Made by a program: the position numbers and the translations under genes
In this document: positions 12,239 through 24,263 of the stretch, one piece after another
Layout of the letters: each line of letters opens with the position of its first letter
How positions within the stretch are numbered: position 1 is the first letter of the stretch
Notes under the pieces: model-generated
Databases searched by the model: none
What the model was told of the DNA's origin: nothing
The model's input: the letters and a program-made list of their open reading frames with translations, nothing else
Assembly (NCBI GenBank): GCA_031002005.1
Contig: JARYHS010008074.1
Coordinates: 280,427,930-280,491,929 of the forward strand
From: Vandiemenella viatica
Taxonomy: Eukaryota; Arthropoda; Insecta; Orthoptera; Morabidae
Reading direction: 5' to 3'
Length of the DNA stretch: 64,000 nt

Positions 12239-12833
12239 CTGTGTGGACAATGAGATGTACTAACACAATAAATCAAACGGCATCACAATCATGTGTGAAA
12301 GAACACCAATCCTTCAAAGAGTTGTCAGCTTCCCGTACAACCACTCGACCATCTATGCTTGTTATCAGTATTAGTGATTATCAAGTGATCTAGCATTGCC
12401 ATCCTTCGGGGAAAATAAATTGTTTAAATGATTTAAAACTGGTGACATCAATGCTTCTGGCACACCAGCATTCATTGTCGGTAGGAAACAAGGACGTAAA
12501 TTTCCTGCTGGTACTAACTCTTCTCCGATTCACATAATCATCATTTAATCGCATGAAACATTCTTTCAGAATCTTAAAAATGTATCCTAGCAAACCATTT
12601 CTAAGAGGAAATAAAAGACAGAAAAAAAAAAAGAGGATAATCTGTAACACAGGGTGGATGAGGTACCAATCTCCAACCCAGTTTGTATGCAGGAGTCCAT
12701 TATGGAAATTCCTCCGAACTCTTCTTAAACAGGTCACATATCAAAAAAATTCTTCAAGTTTTTATTTTTTTATGTAATGATTTTTTCGGCTCAATGACTA
12801 TAAGAACATTATAGCTAAGAAACTATTATTCCT

Positions 12834-12891
12834 CCAAGGAACTAAAAAAATTTGGTCATGGTCTTTCGAAGGAAACATTCTGGCATTTACT
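12834..12891 (-). repeat. SINE fragment (copy 1)
   Basis: On the minus strand this 58-bp scrap reads like the middle of the window's tRNA-derived SINE: 'aatgccagaatgtttccttc' followed by 'gaccatgaccaaat' and 'gttccttgg'. It lacks the tRNA-like head and the poly-A tail. The equivalent in copy 2 is at 56881-56939. Confidence 0.5.
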
Positions 12892-13599
12892 TCAACTACT
12901 TTTTGGAAAAAGAAACTTGCAAGACCTAAATTTTTAATGGCACGACAAGAGATGGAACCAGCGGCCTCCAGAAATCCAGCCACTAACACTTTCGTTCACC
13001 CTTCAAGATCTGATTATTGAAGCTGTTGAGGGTGTTGGCATAGACTTCTTAAACAATGGCCATTCCTTTTTTGCACCAAATCTCCAAGAATCACCAGCCT
13101 ATAAAATATTAAACATGGCATTTAAGCATTCTTTTTCTGTGGCTAGTGATAATGTCACTCAACGGTTGTCTTTAGTTTTCCAATCAAAGTAGTGCACCTA
13201 GGTTTCCTCGACTATCATGGTTTTGGACACACCGCACCATGAAACACCCCAAATTCACAGGAAACACATTTTCTGTGTCTCCTTTGAGACATCGTGGAAA
13301 TCATTTTAGTACAGCTTAGTATATCCCAACTTCGATCATGCAATGCCGACTATCAGCTGGAAGGCAACTTACTGATCTGTAATGCGGCTGTTTGCATGAT
13401 CATATCACCCAGGGAAAGTTAGTTGGAAGCATGGTGTGGTTAACGTCAGAATAATAAAGGAGGCGTTTTCCATCAATATTTTCCGTTTAATACACTTTTT
13501 TGCCTCTTAAAAACTAGTTCTTCATTATAATGGTACACTTATTACGTATACAGATAAAAAATTATAGATTGATTATGATTATAAGTTGGGGATGGAATT

Positions 13600-13900
13600 G
13601 CTTGTTGAAAACATGAAATGTAAATACCCAGGCACAAAATTTCAGTACAAATTCAATTGGGCAGGACACATTGGACGGTTAGTGAAAAGAAGTTTCAAAA
13701 ATCTTCACTTGTTGGAAAGAGAATGATGAGGGAATGTACCAAAGAAGTAAGGGAATTGGTTTACAAAACTTTGGTCAGACCATTGCTTGAATTTGGTGCT
13801 GTGGTAAGGGACCCACATTTGAATATCAAATAAAGGATTAGAAGGGCGTGCAAAGACTGACAGCTAGATTAGTCTAATTTCTATGTTATAGTGACACACT
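13600..13900 (+). pseudogene. Fragment of a Jockey/CR1-type LINE, end of ORF2
   Basis: Across two frames the plus strand encodes remnants of the region just after the reverse transcriptase domain of Jockey/CR1-like non-LTR retrotransposons: 'FNWAGHI', then 'KEVRELVYKTLVRPLLEFGA' and 'DPHL'. Stops and shifts mark it as dead. The same fragment is in copy 2 (57630-57895). Only about 300 bp remain, with no endonuclease and no tail. Confidence 0.7.
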
Positions 13901-13935
13901 AGGCAAGGATCGTCCATGTTCTTGTTCCTTTAAGC

Positions 13936-14196
13936 CAGTGGTTCCCAAACGGTGGTTCGCAGAACCCTGGGGTTCCGTGGAGGGGCCACAAGGATTCCGT
14001 CCGAGAATTAAATAAAATGTTTGTTGAAAAGAGTCATAACCGCGCCACGAGAAGGCTATCATGGTTCTGCTTCCGTTTGTGACGACGTACCGATGCGCGA
14101 CTGGTTTTTCAGCTTACGCTTATAAAAATAGGGATCCGCCAAAAAATGTATGCACGATTAGGGTTCCGTGACCAAAAAAAAAAAAGGGAACCGCTG
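13936..14196. mobile_element. hAT-type miniature element, 261 bp (copy 1)
   Basis: One end is CAGTGGTTCCCAAACGG and the opposite strand begins CAGCGGTTCCCTTTTT. These are inverted repeats of the common hAT 'CAGTGGTTCCCAAAC' type. Perfect 8-bp direct repeats CTTTAAGC flank it at 13928-13935 and 14197-14204. It is shared with copy 2 (57952-58216) and has no coding capacity. Confidence 0.85.
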
Positions 14197-15282
14197 CTTT
14201 AAGCAATACTTAAGTTGTCCCTGGTCATTAGATATTCCTGTTTCTTTACCCGGTTAAGTAATCCTCAACGTGACCATTTATTTGCTGTTTCACAAAGGTC
14301 TTACGGAAGCTGCCAGTAGGAAGTAACTTGTTTTCCAGCTCTGTTATTCATTATATATCTCACACCACTAATTGTTTTGACTTTTGTATTGGATATTTGA
14401 GACTAGAGCAGTGTGGACTTGATTTGCCCAATGGTCTTTCCATACCACAACTGACCAACGCGATAGAGAAGTTCATTGAATCTGTTAACAGACGGTACGC
14501 TATAAGGAATTCAGAACTCTACAAACAACTGATGGGTGAATGCTTTGCCAACTGTCACATAAAGGTACCGGAAAGCAGACGAAGGGTGAATATAGATGGA
14601 CAAAATTTGTTTTTAATCGGCACTTTCTTAAGATTTTATCACAACTTTGAAAGTATCCAGTCAAAATCTGATCAGCATTATAATAGTTCACTCTTACACG
14701 TGTTTCAGTTTACTAGCTGGTTTACACTAGTCTTCCTATTTTAGTTATCGAAACATGTGCTCATAAGCAAATGTGATTTTCAACAATATGAACGTAAAAT
14801 TATATGTTTATAGTTAAAAACGTAACAGTGACGATGAACCATTACAATATGCTTAATTACTGTCCTCAGATTCGTGACGTCATTATAATCCTTCTTTGGC
14901 CTTGTTTACTCTTGATAACTTGTATCATTAGGATGCACCAAAAACATTTCGTTTAAATTTTCGTCACAATTATATTTTGCAAAAAATGTTTTGTGTTTCC
15001 AGAAAAATTAACTCTGCTCATTCTTTAATTGCAGTTATTCGTGAGATATTCACCAGATTTGATCTTTCTTGTTTCTTCTTCTTCATCAACTGGGTAGAGG
15101 AATGGGCATTGTCAACACCACATGGCCTAGTGAAAATTACCAATCCTTGCTCAAAACTACCAGGATTCAACTTACCGCGGTCAATTTGGTGTAAAATAAA
15201 TCGTATTAGATGTGGTACGAGAAGAACTGCTTCAACTCTCCACATCTGAGGCTGGACAGATTCTCCGTACTGTGACTACAGT

Positions 15283-15449
15283 GAGATTTCACATTGGGTT
15301 TTCCATGGTTTCCCAGATCACTCCAGTCAAATGCCGGGATGCTTCCTTCAAAATGCCATCGCCGAATTCCTTCCGATTCCTTGCCCCCATCCTTTCTCGT
15401 CTCTAAAGACCTCGCAGTTAAGAGACGTTAATTAGTTGTTAAAAAAAAA
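15283..15449 (+). repeat. 3' half of a tRNA-derived SINE (copy 1)
   Basis: The stretch shares with the complete SINEs the series 'ggttttccatggtttccca', 'atcactccag', 'aatgccgggatgcttcc', 'gccgaattcctt' and a terminal poly-A (15441-15449). The tRNA-like head with A and B boxes is missing, so it is 5' truncated. Copy 2 has it at 59296-59461. Confidence 0.75.
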
Positions 15450-16289
15450 CAGAGATTTCACAGACTGTGTCGCACATTGTATAGGATTACCCATTACGTG
15501 CCTTTCCTGGTAGTCTGGAAGATTTAAATTTGGCTACGCCGGAGGCGGTGGCCTGGTAGGAAGGCCTCTATGTCATGTTGTAGTGGCTGTGACTGGCGGT
15601 CCTGTCTTAGTGGTAGGCTGAGGGCATTGTCCGCCAAACTATGTGTATATATGTGTATATTTTGAAACAAGGTATTTCAATGACTACAGTATAATTGTTG
15701 TTGGGTGTTGTAAATGTCATATAGCATCATACGAAAAATAAAAATTAACCAACTTTTCCAAACATTTTGGGGTGGGCTGCCTTTGATGAGTTTCACTCAT
15801 CGTTGGCATGGTCAATCTTAGAGATTTAATTTTACGGCTACATGCCCTTGCTGATGTAGAGCATTCTAAGGTTACTGCCATGGCGTACTACGTAGCTGAC
15901 ATCTGCCTGTGAAACTATGTTTTGTATGCGACCAGTGTATTTTTTATTTGTGAAATGTGTGGTGTATGTGGCGGAGATTGGAGGCCGCCTCGGCATTCTC
16001 CTTCGCAGCTGCGCCTATAAACCACAATGAGGACTATCTGTACGCAGCTACCTGTGTTCGTGCTTGGTCCTACCGGATCCAGTGTGCGGCACCTGAGCGC
16101 ACTGAGCCAAACTGGCGGGGACCAGATTTGATCTTAGCGTTTAGAAAAAACACTGTTGATTTCATAGCTCGCAGACAGCATAAATAATTTGTCGATTAGG
16201 TAATCTTTCACCCTTGTAGTGGTTTTAATTTTACTTCACCACTAATCTGTAGATATCGAGAGTGGTGTTGTGTGGATTACAGGTGTTAC

Positions 16290-16474
16290 CTGAAGTAGGA
16301 GCTGCAGGCGGCGAGTATGTTCCTGTGGACCTGGAAGACCCCGCCGTCGTCCAGCCTGATGACGGCGTCGCACATCTGGTTGGACTGGTACAGCTCGTAC
16401 AGCGTGCGCAGAGCCTGCTCGCTGAGGCACCGCGCCGTGCCGCACGACAGCTCACGCCCGCCGCCCTCCCCCTT
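16290..16474 (-). CDS. klhl10: Kelch-like protein (KLHL10-like), exon 2: first half of BTB, copy 1
   Basis: This 185-bp exon starts at a consensus acceptor (...gtgtttgcag) with AAG in phase 0 and ends at CAG|gtaaca, leaving AG of a split Arg codon. It encodes a Gly-rich N-terminal stretch, then 'TLYELYQSNQMCDAVIRL' and 'VHRNILAACSSYF', the opening strand-helix elements of a BTB/POZ domain. 'CDAV', 'HRNIL' and 'SSYF' are the expected conserved positions. It joins in frame to exon 3 to give 'SSYFRALF', a hallmark junction of Kelch-like proteins. With exons 1, 3 and 4 it gives 244 residues: BTB about 30-140 and BACK about 150-244. Copy 2 of this exon has lost one base. Confidence 0.9.
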
Positions 16475-19400
16475 CTGCAAACACACAACCATCAGCTATA
16501 GCAGTGGGCCGGGTGCGAACATTCTCGTGTAGCGCTCTCTATCTAACACTAGAAAATGGCAACGCTGTGTAGTCCAGTATGAGCGTCAACACAAACTATT
16601 ACTAGAAACAAACAGCTATATTTAACTGTTAAGTGCACGACTTGGCAACGGTGCATTTGAAGCCACCCGCCAATACAGCTGACCATGGTTATAGTTAGCA
16701 GCTGTCCATCTCTTCGACACTAATATGTATTATAAATGCCAAAGTACCTCTGTCTGTTTGTTAAGTTTTCACGACTAAAAGGCTAAGCCGATCTTTATGA
16801 AATTTGACAGAGAAATACTAAATATCATTAGGAAGCACATACAATTTTTTATCGGGGTATTCTTACACCGGTCACTCACGCTTTGTTTCTCTCGCAGTTT
16901 TTTATGGTCTGTTCAATGGTCGAATGTTATTGTGATGGCTTCCCCGTCATATTATCCCGACTTCGTGGTTTTTGGGAAACTTTTACGTAACTTACAACTT
17001 TATATATCCAATTCTATTAATCAAATTCTAAGTTCAAACCTGTGAAACGGCGGGTAACAGTCAGTTTACTATATGAATGGGGTAACTTATTTTTACCAGC
17101 CGTATTTTCGTAGATCCTTTCGCTGGTGTGATGGAGGAACTTACGTGTCTCCATGTATCTGTAAAAATTGTATTCTGAGAACTGCGCCCTAAGTAGACTT
17201 CAATCGTCAGTAGTGTAATTTGTGAGGTAGAGATTAGAAACACTGACAAGGAGAGTGCCTGACAAATATTTAATGATTTTTATTTTTTTTAAGTCAGGAT
17301 CACTTTACAATGCTAAAAAATAATTTCAAATACTAATATTGCAGGAATTTAGAAAAATTCCTACAATTTAGGCCATTTTTGGTGAGTTTTCCCAAAAATT
17401 AACAATTTGTCTAAATTGCTAATTTTACGGTTTTTTACCTGCTTTTTCAAAATTCCACAATTTGTAATGTTTGTATAATTTCCCGACATAGTTCAGTGGT
17501 TTTGATCCTTGATGTCCTCGCATGCTGCCTGTAAGTCATCAAGCTAGTGATTTACGCCAATTCAGTCATCGCTCAGCGAAGACCATTAATACTACGATAT
17601 TTTGGTAGTAAACCACCATTCTTACGCCGTTTTACTTTTAGTTCAATGCTGTCGTTACATATGGTAATATTAGGCTTCGAAAGATTCCGTGTCTGTGTGT
17701 TTGTACCTGTTTGTGTTCGTTGTGTGATGTGCTGGTGACCAAATTTTTGTGGTTAGTATAGATGTGTGAATTAGAGTCTGTGTGCAGGGGAGAAATTGTA
17801 TTTGAGTGTGTGAATAAGGAGTGTTGGTGAGTTTGACTGAGCTGTCTGTGTGGCAATATTAGTAAGTGCGTGTATCGTTTTTCGGTGATATCAATTAGTT
17901 TTGACGATAGCTAATGGAGTCTGCTTGTTAGGTATACTACGTGTTGTGTCTAATGTCTGTTGCGTGGTGTGTATGTTGTGTACGCATTTTTTGATACTCT
18001 AATACCTGGAATACAGGTTGTCTACGAGAAATTGTTTGCTAGCGCAAAGTAGTTTGGTTACGAAACGCAAGGTTGAACTGAATTCATTGATATTTTTTCA
18101 ATAAAGTGGTAAAAAAATTAAAACGTACACTTTTCATAATGCGTTGTTTGCTAGGTTGTAGTGATATCTCTAGTTAATTTGAATTTTAGAAACAATGTTT
18201 GGTTTGTTTAAATCCAGTAAAATTCGTGTCGAGTGTTCTGCCGGACACGCACGACGTTGCGACAGCTGCCTTCACTGTCTTCATCAAGAGAAATGGTAGT
18301 CGAAGTGATTACTATGATAAAGCGTAATAATAATATGAATGGGAATTCGTTGGTATTTATTTTATACAATTATGTAAAAAAGTAGAAGAATCAGAAAGGA
18401 AATCAATATTATTTGGACGCAGATGGTTAATAAGCAGTATCAGTAAATGAGCCGTATCAGTTGACTGATAATGTGTACTATGAGGAACCGAAAAATAATG
18501 ACTCATCAAAAAAAAACAATGGTACAAAAATTGACGGTACAAAAAAAAAAAAAATTCTTTAAATTCAAATTTATTTTAAATACCATCTAAAGTATTATGT
18601 TAGCTGCGCAAACGATAAAAAGTATCAGATTTCATTTCATTACTTTCCTAAATTCACTGAGGGTCAATCTTTGAACCTCTCGTTTTGAAACCAAACACCT
18701 TGCTTACCTAATTCACCAGCAATCAATGGTCTATAGACATTTAGCAACCTGAAAACCTCTTTTATCTCATAAAATACGACGTATTTAGTTACACGGCTTC
18801 AAATATTTTATTTTTTTTTAGTATTGAAGAGTTACTCTACTTAAAATAATTAAAATAATTAAAATAATTAAAATCCGTTACATACACATCTGACACACAT
18901 TTTGTGAGTGCTGACTTTGTGGTGATAGTTGTTACGTTTTTATAATTGTGTCTCGTACACAAAATGCCTCTTCATTAACTTGACACTTGTTTGTACGTCG
19001 GAAAATTAAACACGATATTTAATTCTACCCTCAACAGGTAATACACTTAGTGAATTTCAATAAACAAATTATTACATGTTTATTGTGATCAGTGTTTCCA
19101 TTCTTCATTTACACACCTTTCGATTGGGTTCAGTTTCCTCTGTTCATGCTGCCCTAGGTCGCCTACTACAGGTTGCAATCAAAACAGTACCTTTTGCTTA
19201 ACATCTGTGTTTTACATCGCAAACAGCCTTACGTGATGCTGGAATAAACTAGTCATGTTCTCTCCATTCCTTCAATACATAAATTCATTCTCATTCTTTC
19301 CTGCTTCAATTGCAGAACAACTGTGAAGTTTACATCGCGATATGTGATTTAGGCCAGTTGCAGTCAATAATTTGATAATTGGAATCCTGATGTAGAAAAT

Positions 19401-20152
19401 GTTGTTATAAATCGAAATGCAGTTCAAAATTCATTTAATGTACTTAGGTGTGTCTGTATCGTTCGATTATGTAGTGGCAATGGGTGGGGTGGGACATTCT
19501 CCACCTGCGGCAATATTAGGGCAGATAGTGGTTAGGTTGAAATGCAGCATGGACCAGAATGTTCTTGTTGCAACATAACACACTGGAATTAAGTTATTAT
19601 TAGTAATTAATAGCTGCTTTAATGAATGCTAGTGATAACGTATATCGCAATGTAAACTACTCCCAAATATTGGAACGCTACTAGCAAATGTTACGTGATC
19701 ATACTCCAAGCAGGTTTGCCGGTGTGAGCGACATTCGCGTCATACTGCCTTTTACAGCGTACGGTTTAACTGTGATTTAGGTAACTTAGATACGATATAT
19801 CTCTGCGTCGTTTGCCTAGTTAAAACTGGTAATCTCCTTGAATCCATGTTCTGCTCGACCTGATCTTTATCTAATTGCATTTTCGAGTCACTGAGGATGA
19901 AGGAATCTATTATCTGTCTACTCTGTTGGGCACTGATTACGATATTTCTGTTCCGTTTCCCAGATAGGTATGGAGCGCCCTGAACTCTTGATCGACAAGC
20001 CGAGCAGTAACGAGAGTCTTGGTTGCACTTTGGCACCACTGAAGAGAGTAAGGACACGATCACTAACGGAGGCACTCTACCCGGAAGAATCCTAACTTTT
20101 TGTTTGTTGTGAGATGAGACAGGTGGTGGATACGGAATGAAGCTGGACCCAC
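16475..20152 (-). other. Intron 1 of the Kelch-like gene, copy 1
   Basis: This intron separates the short first coding exon from the BTB exon. It holds a probable dispersed repeat (16725-17260), a (aattaaaata)-type microsatellite near 18840-18875 whose repeat number differs between copies, and one GGTCCAGGCT-family motif on the minus strand (19532-19558). The short open frames here contain no known domains. Confidence 0.65.
16725..17260. repeat. Probable dispersed repeat, class not determined
   Basis: The block begins with 'aaatgccaaagtacctctgt', 'ctgtttgttaagttttcacg' and 'ccgatctttatgaaatttg', a word series I recall from high-copy dispersed repeats in arthropod genomes. It is shared with copy 2 (60746-61250), though copy 1 has a short extra stretch near 17040-17065. 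No coding domain or element end was identified. Confidence 0.35.
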
Positions 20153-20167
20153 CTGCTCTACCTCCAT
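20153..20167 (-). CDS. klhl10: Kelch-like protein (KLHL10-like), first coding exon (start codon), copy 1
   Basis: On the minus strand, CACCATGG, a strong initiation context, opens a five-codon exon (Met-Glu-Val-Glu-Gln) that ends CAG|gtgggt. It therefore leaves in phase 0, exactly the phase in which exon 2 (16474 leftward) begins. An upstream ATG at 20198-20196 is in a different frame and would leave in the wrong phase. The flanking 130 bp are GC- and CpG-rich against an AT-rich background, as expected of a 5' UTR. The assignment rests on context, phase and position, not on protein similarity, because five residues are too few. The matching exon of copy 2 would lie just beyond base 64000. Confidence 0.6.
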
Positions 20168-20300
20168 GGTGAGGGCGCGGCGAGCTTGGTGGAAGCATCT
20201 GCTGCTGCTACTGCTTCTCGGCGGCCAGTGGCGCCGCCCGTGGTTGCCGAGGAAACATAACTGGACGCGGCAGGCATTGTCAGATTAGCGTACCCTGCCG
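20168..20300 (-). promoter_or_regulatory. GC-rich 5' UTR / promoter-proximal region of the Kelch-like gene
   Basis: This is the only GC/CpG-rich non-exonic block within several kilobases, and it sits directly upstream of the proposed start codon on the minus strand. It contains (cag)-type triplet runs near 20197-20215 and a 'ggcggcgccactgg' stretch. No TATA box is evident. A short upstream out-of-frame ATG (20198-20196) could lower translation of the main frame. Confidence 0.4.
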
Positions 20301-21084
20301 CAGAGAAACAACCATCGCTATAACGCCGACACGGCATACAAAGGAATTAAATTTGGAGGAGTGTTACATTTTCCAAACTCTCATTATAACAACTTAATCT
20401 TGAACCTGAGCTCCGTTCTGGTTGATTGCGGTCGCTGAGTTTTATTTGGAAGAGAAATTAAATGAAGCGATTGAATCGCTACGTATATAGTTGCGAAGAA
20501 AGAACGGTTCACGTGGTAGTAAAATAACGGAACTTTTTGGGACACACCTTAACGTATGTGCCGGATCTCCATCGCCGAAGATCTAACGCAATAACTGATA
20601 ACAATTTCAGAAGTTAATACCGAAACGCTGTGACCTCACAACATTGTCATGCAAAAGAGTCCGCAGCTTGGAAGGGTTATTTACTCTTTGTCATTTTTTG
20701 AAATGACTTATGCCACCAACCTGATTCTCTGTGCAGTAATATCAACAGTAGAGGTTTATAATCAATTAAAGGCCTTTTTTAGGTTTATGGACTCTTGAAC
20801 GAAGTACGTCATTAAAGAGTGATTGCTCACCTGAATCTTGTTTTATATTCATAGAATTTGTATAGCTTAGCAGCAATCACACACTATTCAAGCTTGATGT
20901 GCTATTCTACGAAGCTTTCAGAGAGCTTAAAGTTAGATTTTCCATGATGACGATACACGTAATGTCGCAGATATTTACCGTATTTCCAAAGATAATATAA
21001 ATTTACGAATAATGTATTTACAATTTCATAAGTACCTGTAGACATAAGTTATTGATTCTGATGGCTGTGCTGTAAACGCTACGA

Positions 21085-21240
21085 CCAGGCGTTTGAGAGG
21101 CCGCAGTTTCAGTCCACGATCATCTGTTTCCCGAGATAACTTCAAATGAATGGTTCTTTCAAAGGGCCTTGACCGAATTTCTTTCAGTTCCCTGCACGCA
21201 ATATCCCTCTCTCACTTCAAATGAAGCGATGAGGCTTAAA
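21085..21240 (+). repeat. Degenerate SINE relic
   Basis: Words such as 'caaagggccttgaccgaat' and 'ttcagttccctg' followed by 'gatgaggcttaaa' match the order of the SINE body ('aaaggccatggccgaattcc', 'gttccttg', 'gaggcgtaaa'). The tRNA-like head is barely recognisable. It is an old, strongly diverged copy. Confidence 0.4.
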
Positions 21241-21552
21241 AATTTATCATAAAACTGTATCCGATAGGAAATAGAAATAACATTGCAGCGAAAGTTCAGT
21301 CTCATATGTAGTTATTAAATTAATATTGTCGTGTGATTTTAACGACGTACCGAGGAAGTATCTATTAGCTCTCCAATCTACCTCGGCTACATAATACGGT
21401 ATTCCTATCTCATGAACGGGATGTACAGGTTTACGTCCAATCTAAAAAACTTAACATTTCTTTTTGGGAACATTTGCCAGAGTAGAAGAAACTGAACTTC
21501 GTTTAAAAGCTAAGCAAAGACAGAGAATCGATATGGGTATCTTTCGATTCCC

Positions 21553-21795
21553 TTTCTTTTTTTTTTTTTTTTTTTTTGCTTGGGCTCTACGCCTCGTCGA
21601 CAGCGTGGTCATTAGAGGCGGGATGGGATGGAGGACAAGGAACGGGAAGGAATTCGGTCATGGCCTTTTTGAAGGAAGCATCCCGGCATTCGCCTGGAGT
21701 GATCTGGGGAAACCATGAGGCCCGGACGGGGATTCGAACCGGCGTCCTCCCGAATGCGAGGCCAGAACGTTAGCCGTTCACCAACCACGCTCGGT
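21553..21795 (-). mobile_element. Full-length tRNA-derived SINE with 11-bp TSD
   Basis: On the minus strand the element starts accgagcgtggttggtgaac, has an A-box-like region, a B-box-like 'ggttcgaatcccc', the conserved body, and a long poly-A tail (the T run at 21557-21577). It is bounded by a perfect 11-bp direct repeat, TTTCGATTCCC, at 21542-21552 and 21796-21806, as made by LINE-driven target-primed insertion. It is a good reference copy for the family in this window. Confidence 0.9.
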
Positions 21796-24028
21796 TTTCG
21801 ATTCCCAGTATGACACCAAATCACTTCTATAGTCATGAACTACGCAGGAAGGTCCTGTGGAAAAATAATGTATTGTTTACAATAATGCGAGGTGAGTCCA
21901 CTTTGAAGCACCAGGTACATTTCGTTGAAATGTAACAGCTAGCCAGGTGCTGTCGTGATCCGTGTAATCTACTGTACAATCGTTTGCTTTAAACATTACC
22001 ACCTTTGGTAGAATCTCTAATTATTCATGTTTTTAAACTTGTTACTGACATTTTCCTTATGGTCCTGCACATATTTCTTCCACGCCAGGTTTATGAATTA
22101 ATCTTTATAAGAGCAAGATATCTTCTGGATGAAGACAGCAATCATTTCATTCAATTCGTTAAGCACGGAAGTGGAGTATAATATTATTCAAATGATCCAT
22201 TATACGAAAGCTTCTTATTGTTCATCACTTCAAGGGTTCCGTGTTCACTTTGTACTTTCACACCATGTCTTACCAGGTCTACCAACGTCTCTGCGTCCCA
22301 CACTACATACACATAGTTCCCCTTTCTTGTACCCTTCTACTTTTCTGTTCTACGAATACTAATTTTAAATTCTTTCAACGTTTACGGTAAGTCATTAATC
22401 ATTTCCTAACATAATTGGGAAGGAAACAAGATAATCGATTACCTCTAGCGATTAGTTACTACAACACTGACTGCACTCTGTTTTAAGTCATAGGTACGGG
22501 CTGTGAATGGTAGCTGTTTCTCATGACTGTGTCTAGATTTGGCTGACGGTCAATACATTACAACGTCTAATCACAACAGCGTAAAGTGTACTCCAAAAAA
22601 ATACAGCATTATGCGAAGTAGTTCGTTAGATGTATTGTTTCAGGAATATCACAATAGTCATGTGTTTTAGTAGAGCAAACTAATCTTATTGTCGCTCTCC
22701 ATATGACAGCAAATACTTTACTAATATAAATGTCATCTTCCAAGTTATTGTAATTCCAGTATCAAAACTGTTGAAAGTTACTTCTCCAAAAAAAAACGAC
22801 TAAATGATCATATGGTTGTCATTGTTGATCCAGTGGACAGTCTTTCATCTTGCAGTCTAAACTCCCACTTTTTTTCTGTAACGTGACCAACTGAAACAGC
22901 CATTACAAAAAATTGCTTTGTTTCGACAGTCTCTAATTTTAAAATCCACCAGAAATGTGCGAAACCTATCAATAGAATATCATGAAAGATATCCGGCATA
23001 ATGTCTTGTTTACTCTAAGCGAATATTTGATCGCAGATTACGTCGGAAGACAGGTTGTTTGTCGTTTTGCCAAAGTTGTTTTTTATTTCTGAAAGTAATT
23101 TGATATGATAGCTTGCACCTTCATTACAAATCATATCTCGATTAATAGACACAAATTTCGTTTGTTTTAATTCGTCGAAAATGGCGCGCACTTCGGATTC
23201 CAGTGTCAAAAACACAGTGAAATAATAACTTCAAACAACATGTAAAAGTAGAATTTAACTATTGATTAATTAAATTTTTAAATGAAATTTGTATATTACT
23301 GTTATTTGTTGCATACTGAACATGTGCCCTGAAGACTGATATCACCCTGTTATTCTTTCGTAATGGACTTTGCCAGAACACAACCAGAAGCACCAGCTAA
23401 TCACAATGCATCTTTCTATCGCGAGAGCCAAAATTGTGAAAAAGGCCGAAGTCAGCCCAAACAAAACAACATCTTAATATTCACTTTGCCACCAGAAACA
23501 TTTATCTACGAAAAACTATTAAATGAGGAGTGAAAATTGAACACAGCAGAAGTGAGACATTACGGCTTGCGCATTAAAAAAATGTCTCAGACGTTCAGTA
23601 GCAAGGTGGCTCGACCTATGTTGAAAGAGGGAGATACAGTGGCGAAAGCTTTGAAGGCGGTTACAATGCAGCGTTCGTCGTGTACGGAGAAGGATCCATC
23701 GTAAAATCGTCAATGTTGGCTTGACAGTCTGAATAAGAGCTTTTAACGTGGTAAAAACTGACAAATAGTGTCAGAGGACAAATAGCCAAGAACATGGCAT
23801 TATTCAGTGTGGTATCATGAGCGGTGTTTTTTGATATGTCAGCTTAGACAGCCCATTCGTAGGACATTCCTTGGGAAGCTCCTTGTTTCCCGGACGCCGA
23901 GAAACCTACCAAATGGGCAGGCGTTCTCAGCCGACGTGATTCTTGTGCTCAGAAAGAAGTTTCTCTCTCTCTCTCTCTGTTACATATGGGCCAGTTGGAG
24001 AAGCGAGTTTTTCCACGTGATAGGACAC

Positions 24029-24263
24029 CTTCTGGCCTCGCATTCGGGAGGACGCCGGTTCGAATCCCCGTAGGGGCATTCAGATTTGGGTTTTCCAATG
24101 GTTTCCCCAAATCACTCCAGGTGAATGCCGGGATGCTTCCTTCAAAAGGGCCATGGCGGAATTCCTTCCCGTTCATTGTCCCCAGTTCCAATCCGTCTCT
24201 AATGACCTTAGCAGCATACGAGGCGTAAAGCAATAAGTAAAAAAAAAAATTTTTTTAAAGAAA
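24029..24263 (+). mobile_element. 5'-truncated tRNA-derived SINE with 10-bp TSD
   Basis: The plus strand carries the SINE from the 'ctggcctcgcattcgggagg' region, through the B-box-like 'ggttcgaatccccg', to the A-rich tail at 24238-24252. A perfect 10-bp direct repeat, GATAGGACAC, lies at 24019-24028 and 24264-24273. The tRNA A-box part is missing, which indicates 5' truncation at insertion. Confidence 0.85.

Larger units (their letters stand above)
12239..16289 (-). other. Intron 2 of the Kelch-like gene, copy 1
   Basis: Holds several old repeats listed separately: a SINE scrap, a LINE fragment, a hAT miniature element and a 3' SINE half. A 138-codon frame on the plus strand (14328-14744) has an unusually protein-like middle section (about 14400-14620), but copy 2 carries a stop and a deletion in the same place and I recognise no family. 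The rest is AT-rich with nothing coding. Confidence 0.65.
1848..19724. repeat. Duplicated block, copy 1
   Basis: This block aligns colinearly and in the same orientation with 48321-64000. Anchor pairs are 6435/49998, 11987/56026, 16290/60310 and 19724/64000. Coding exons differ at about 1.5 % of positions (4 of 252 and 4 of 280 bases in two exons). Introns differ more and carry indels. Copy 1 has a 2.9-kb insertion (2966-5857) not seen in copy 2 and lacks the hAT and palindrome insertions of copy 2. The true right edge is unknown because copy 2 runs off the window, and the left edge is unknown because copy 2 starts at an N gap. Confidence 0.95.

Noticed and set aside
11980..12393. 137-codon plus-strand frame
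   Set aside because: Antisense shadow of the second BTB exon on the minus strand.
16231..16532. Several overlapping frames on both strands around the first BTB exon
   Set aside because: Only the minus-strand frame with 'CDAVIRL' and 'HRNILAACSSYF' shows BTB conservation; the rest are shadows of GC-rich sequence.
19752..20198. 148-codon minus-strand frame starting at an ATG at 20198
   Set aside because: It runs past a good splice donor at 20153 into AT-rich intron, has no recognised domain, and its phase at that donor does not match exon 2; the ATG at 20167 does.
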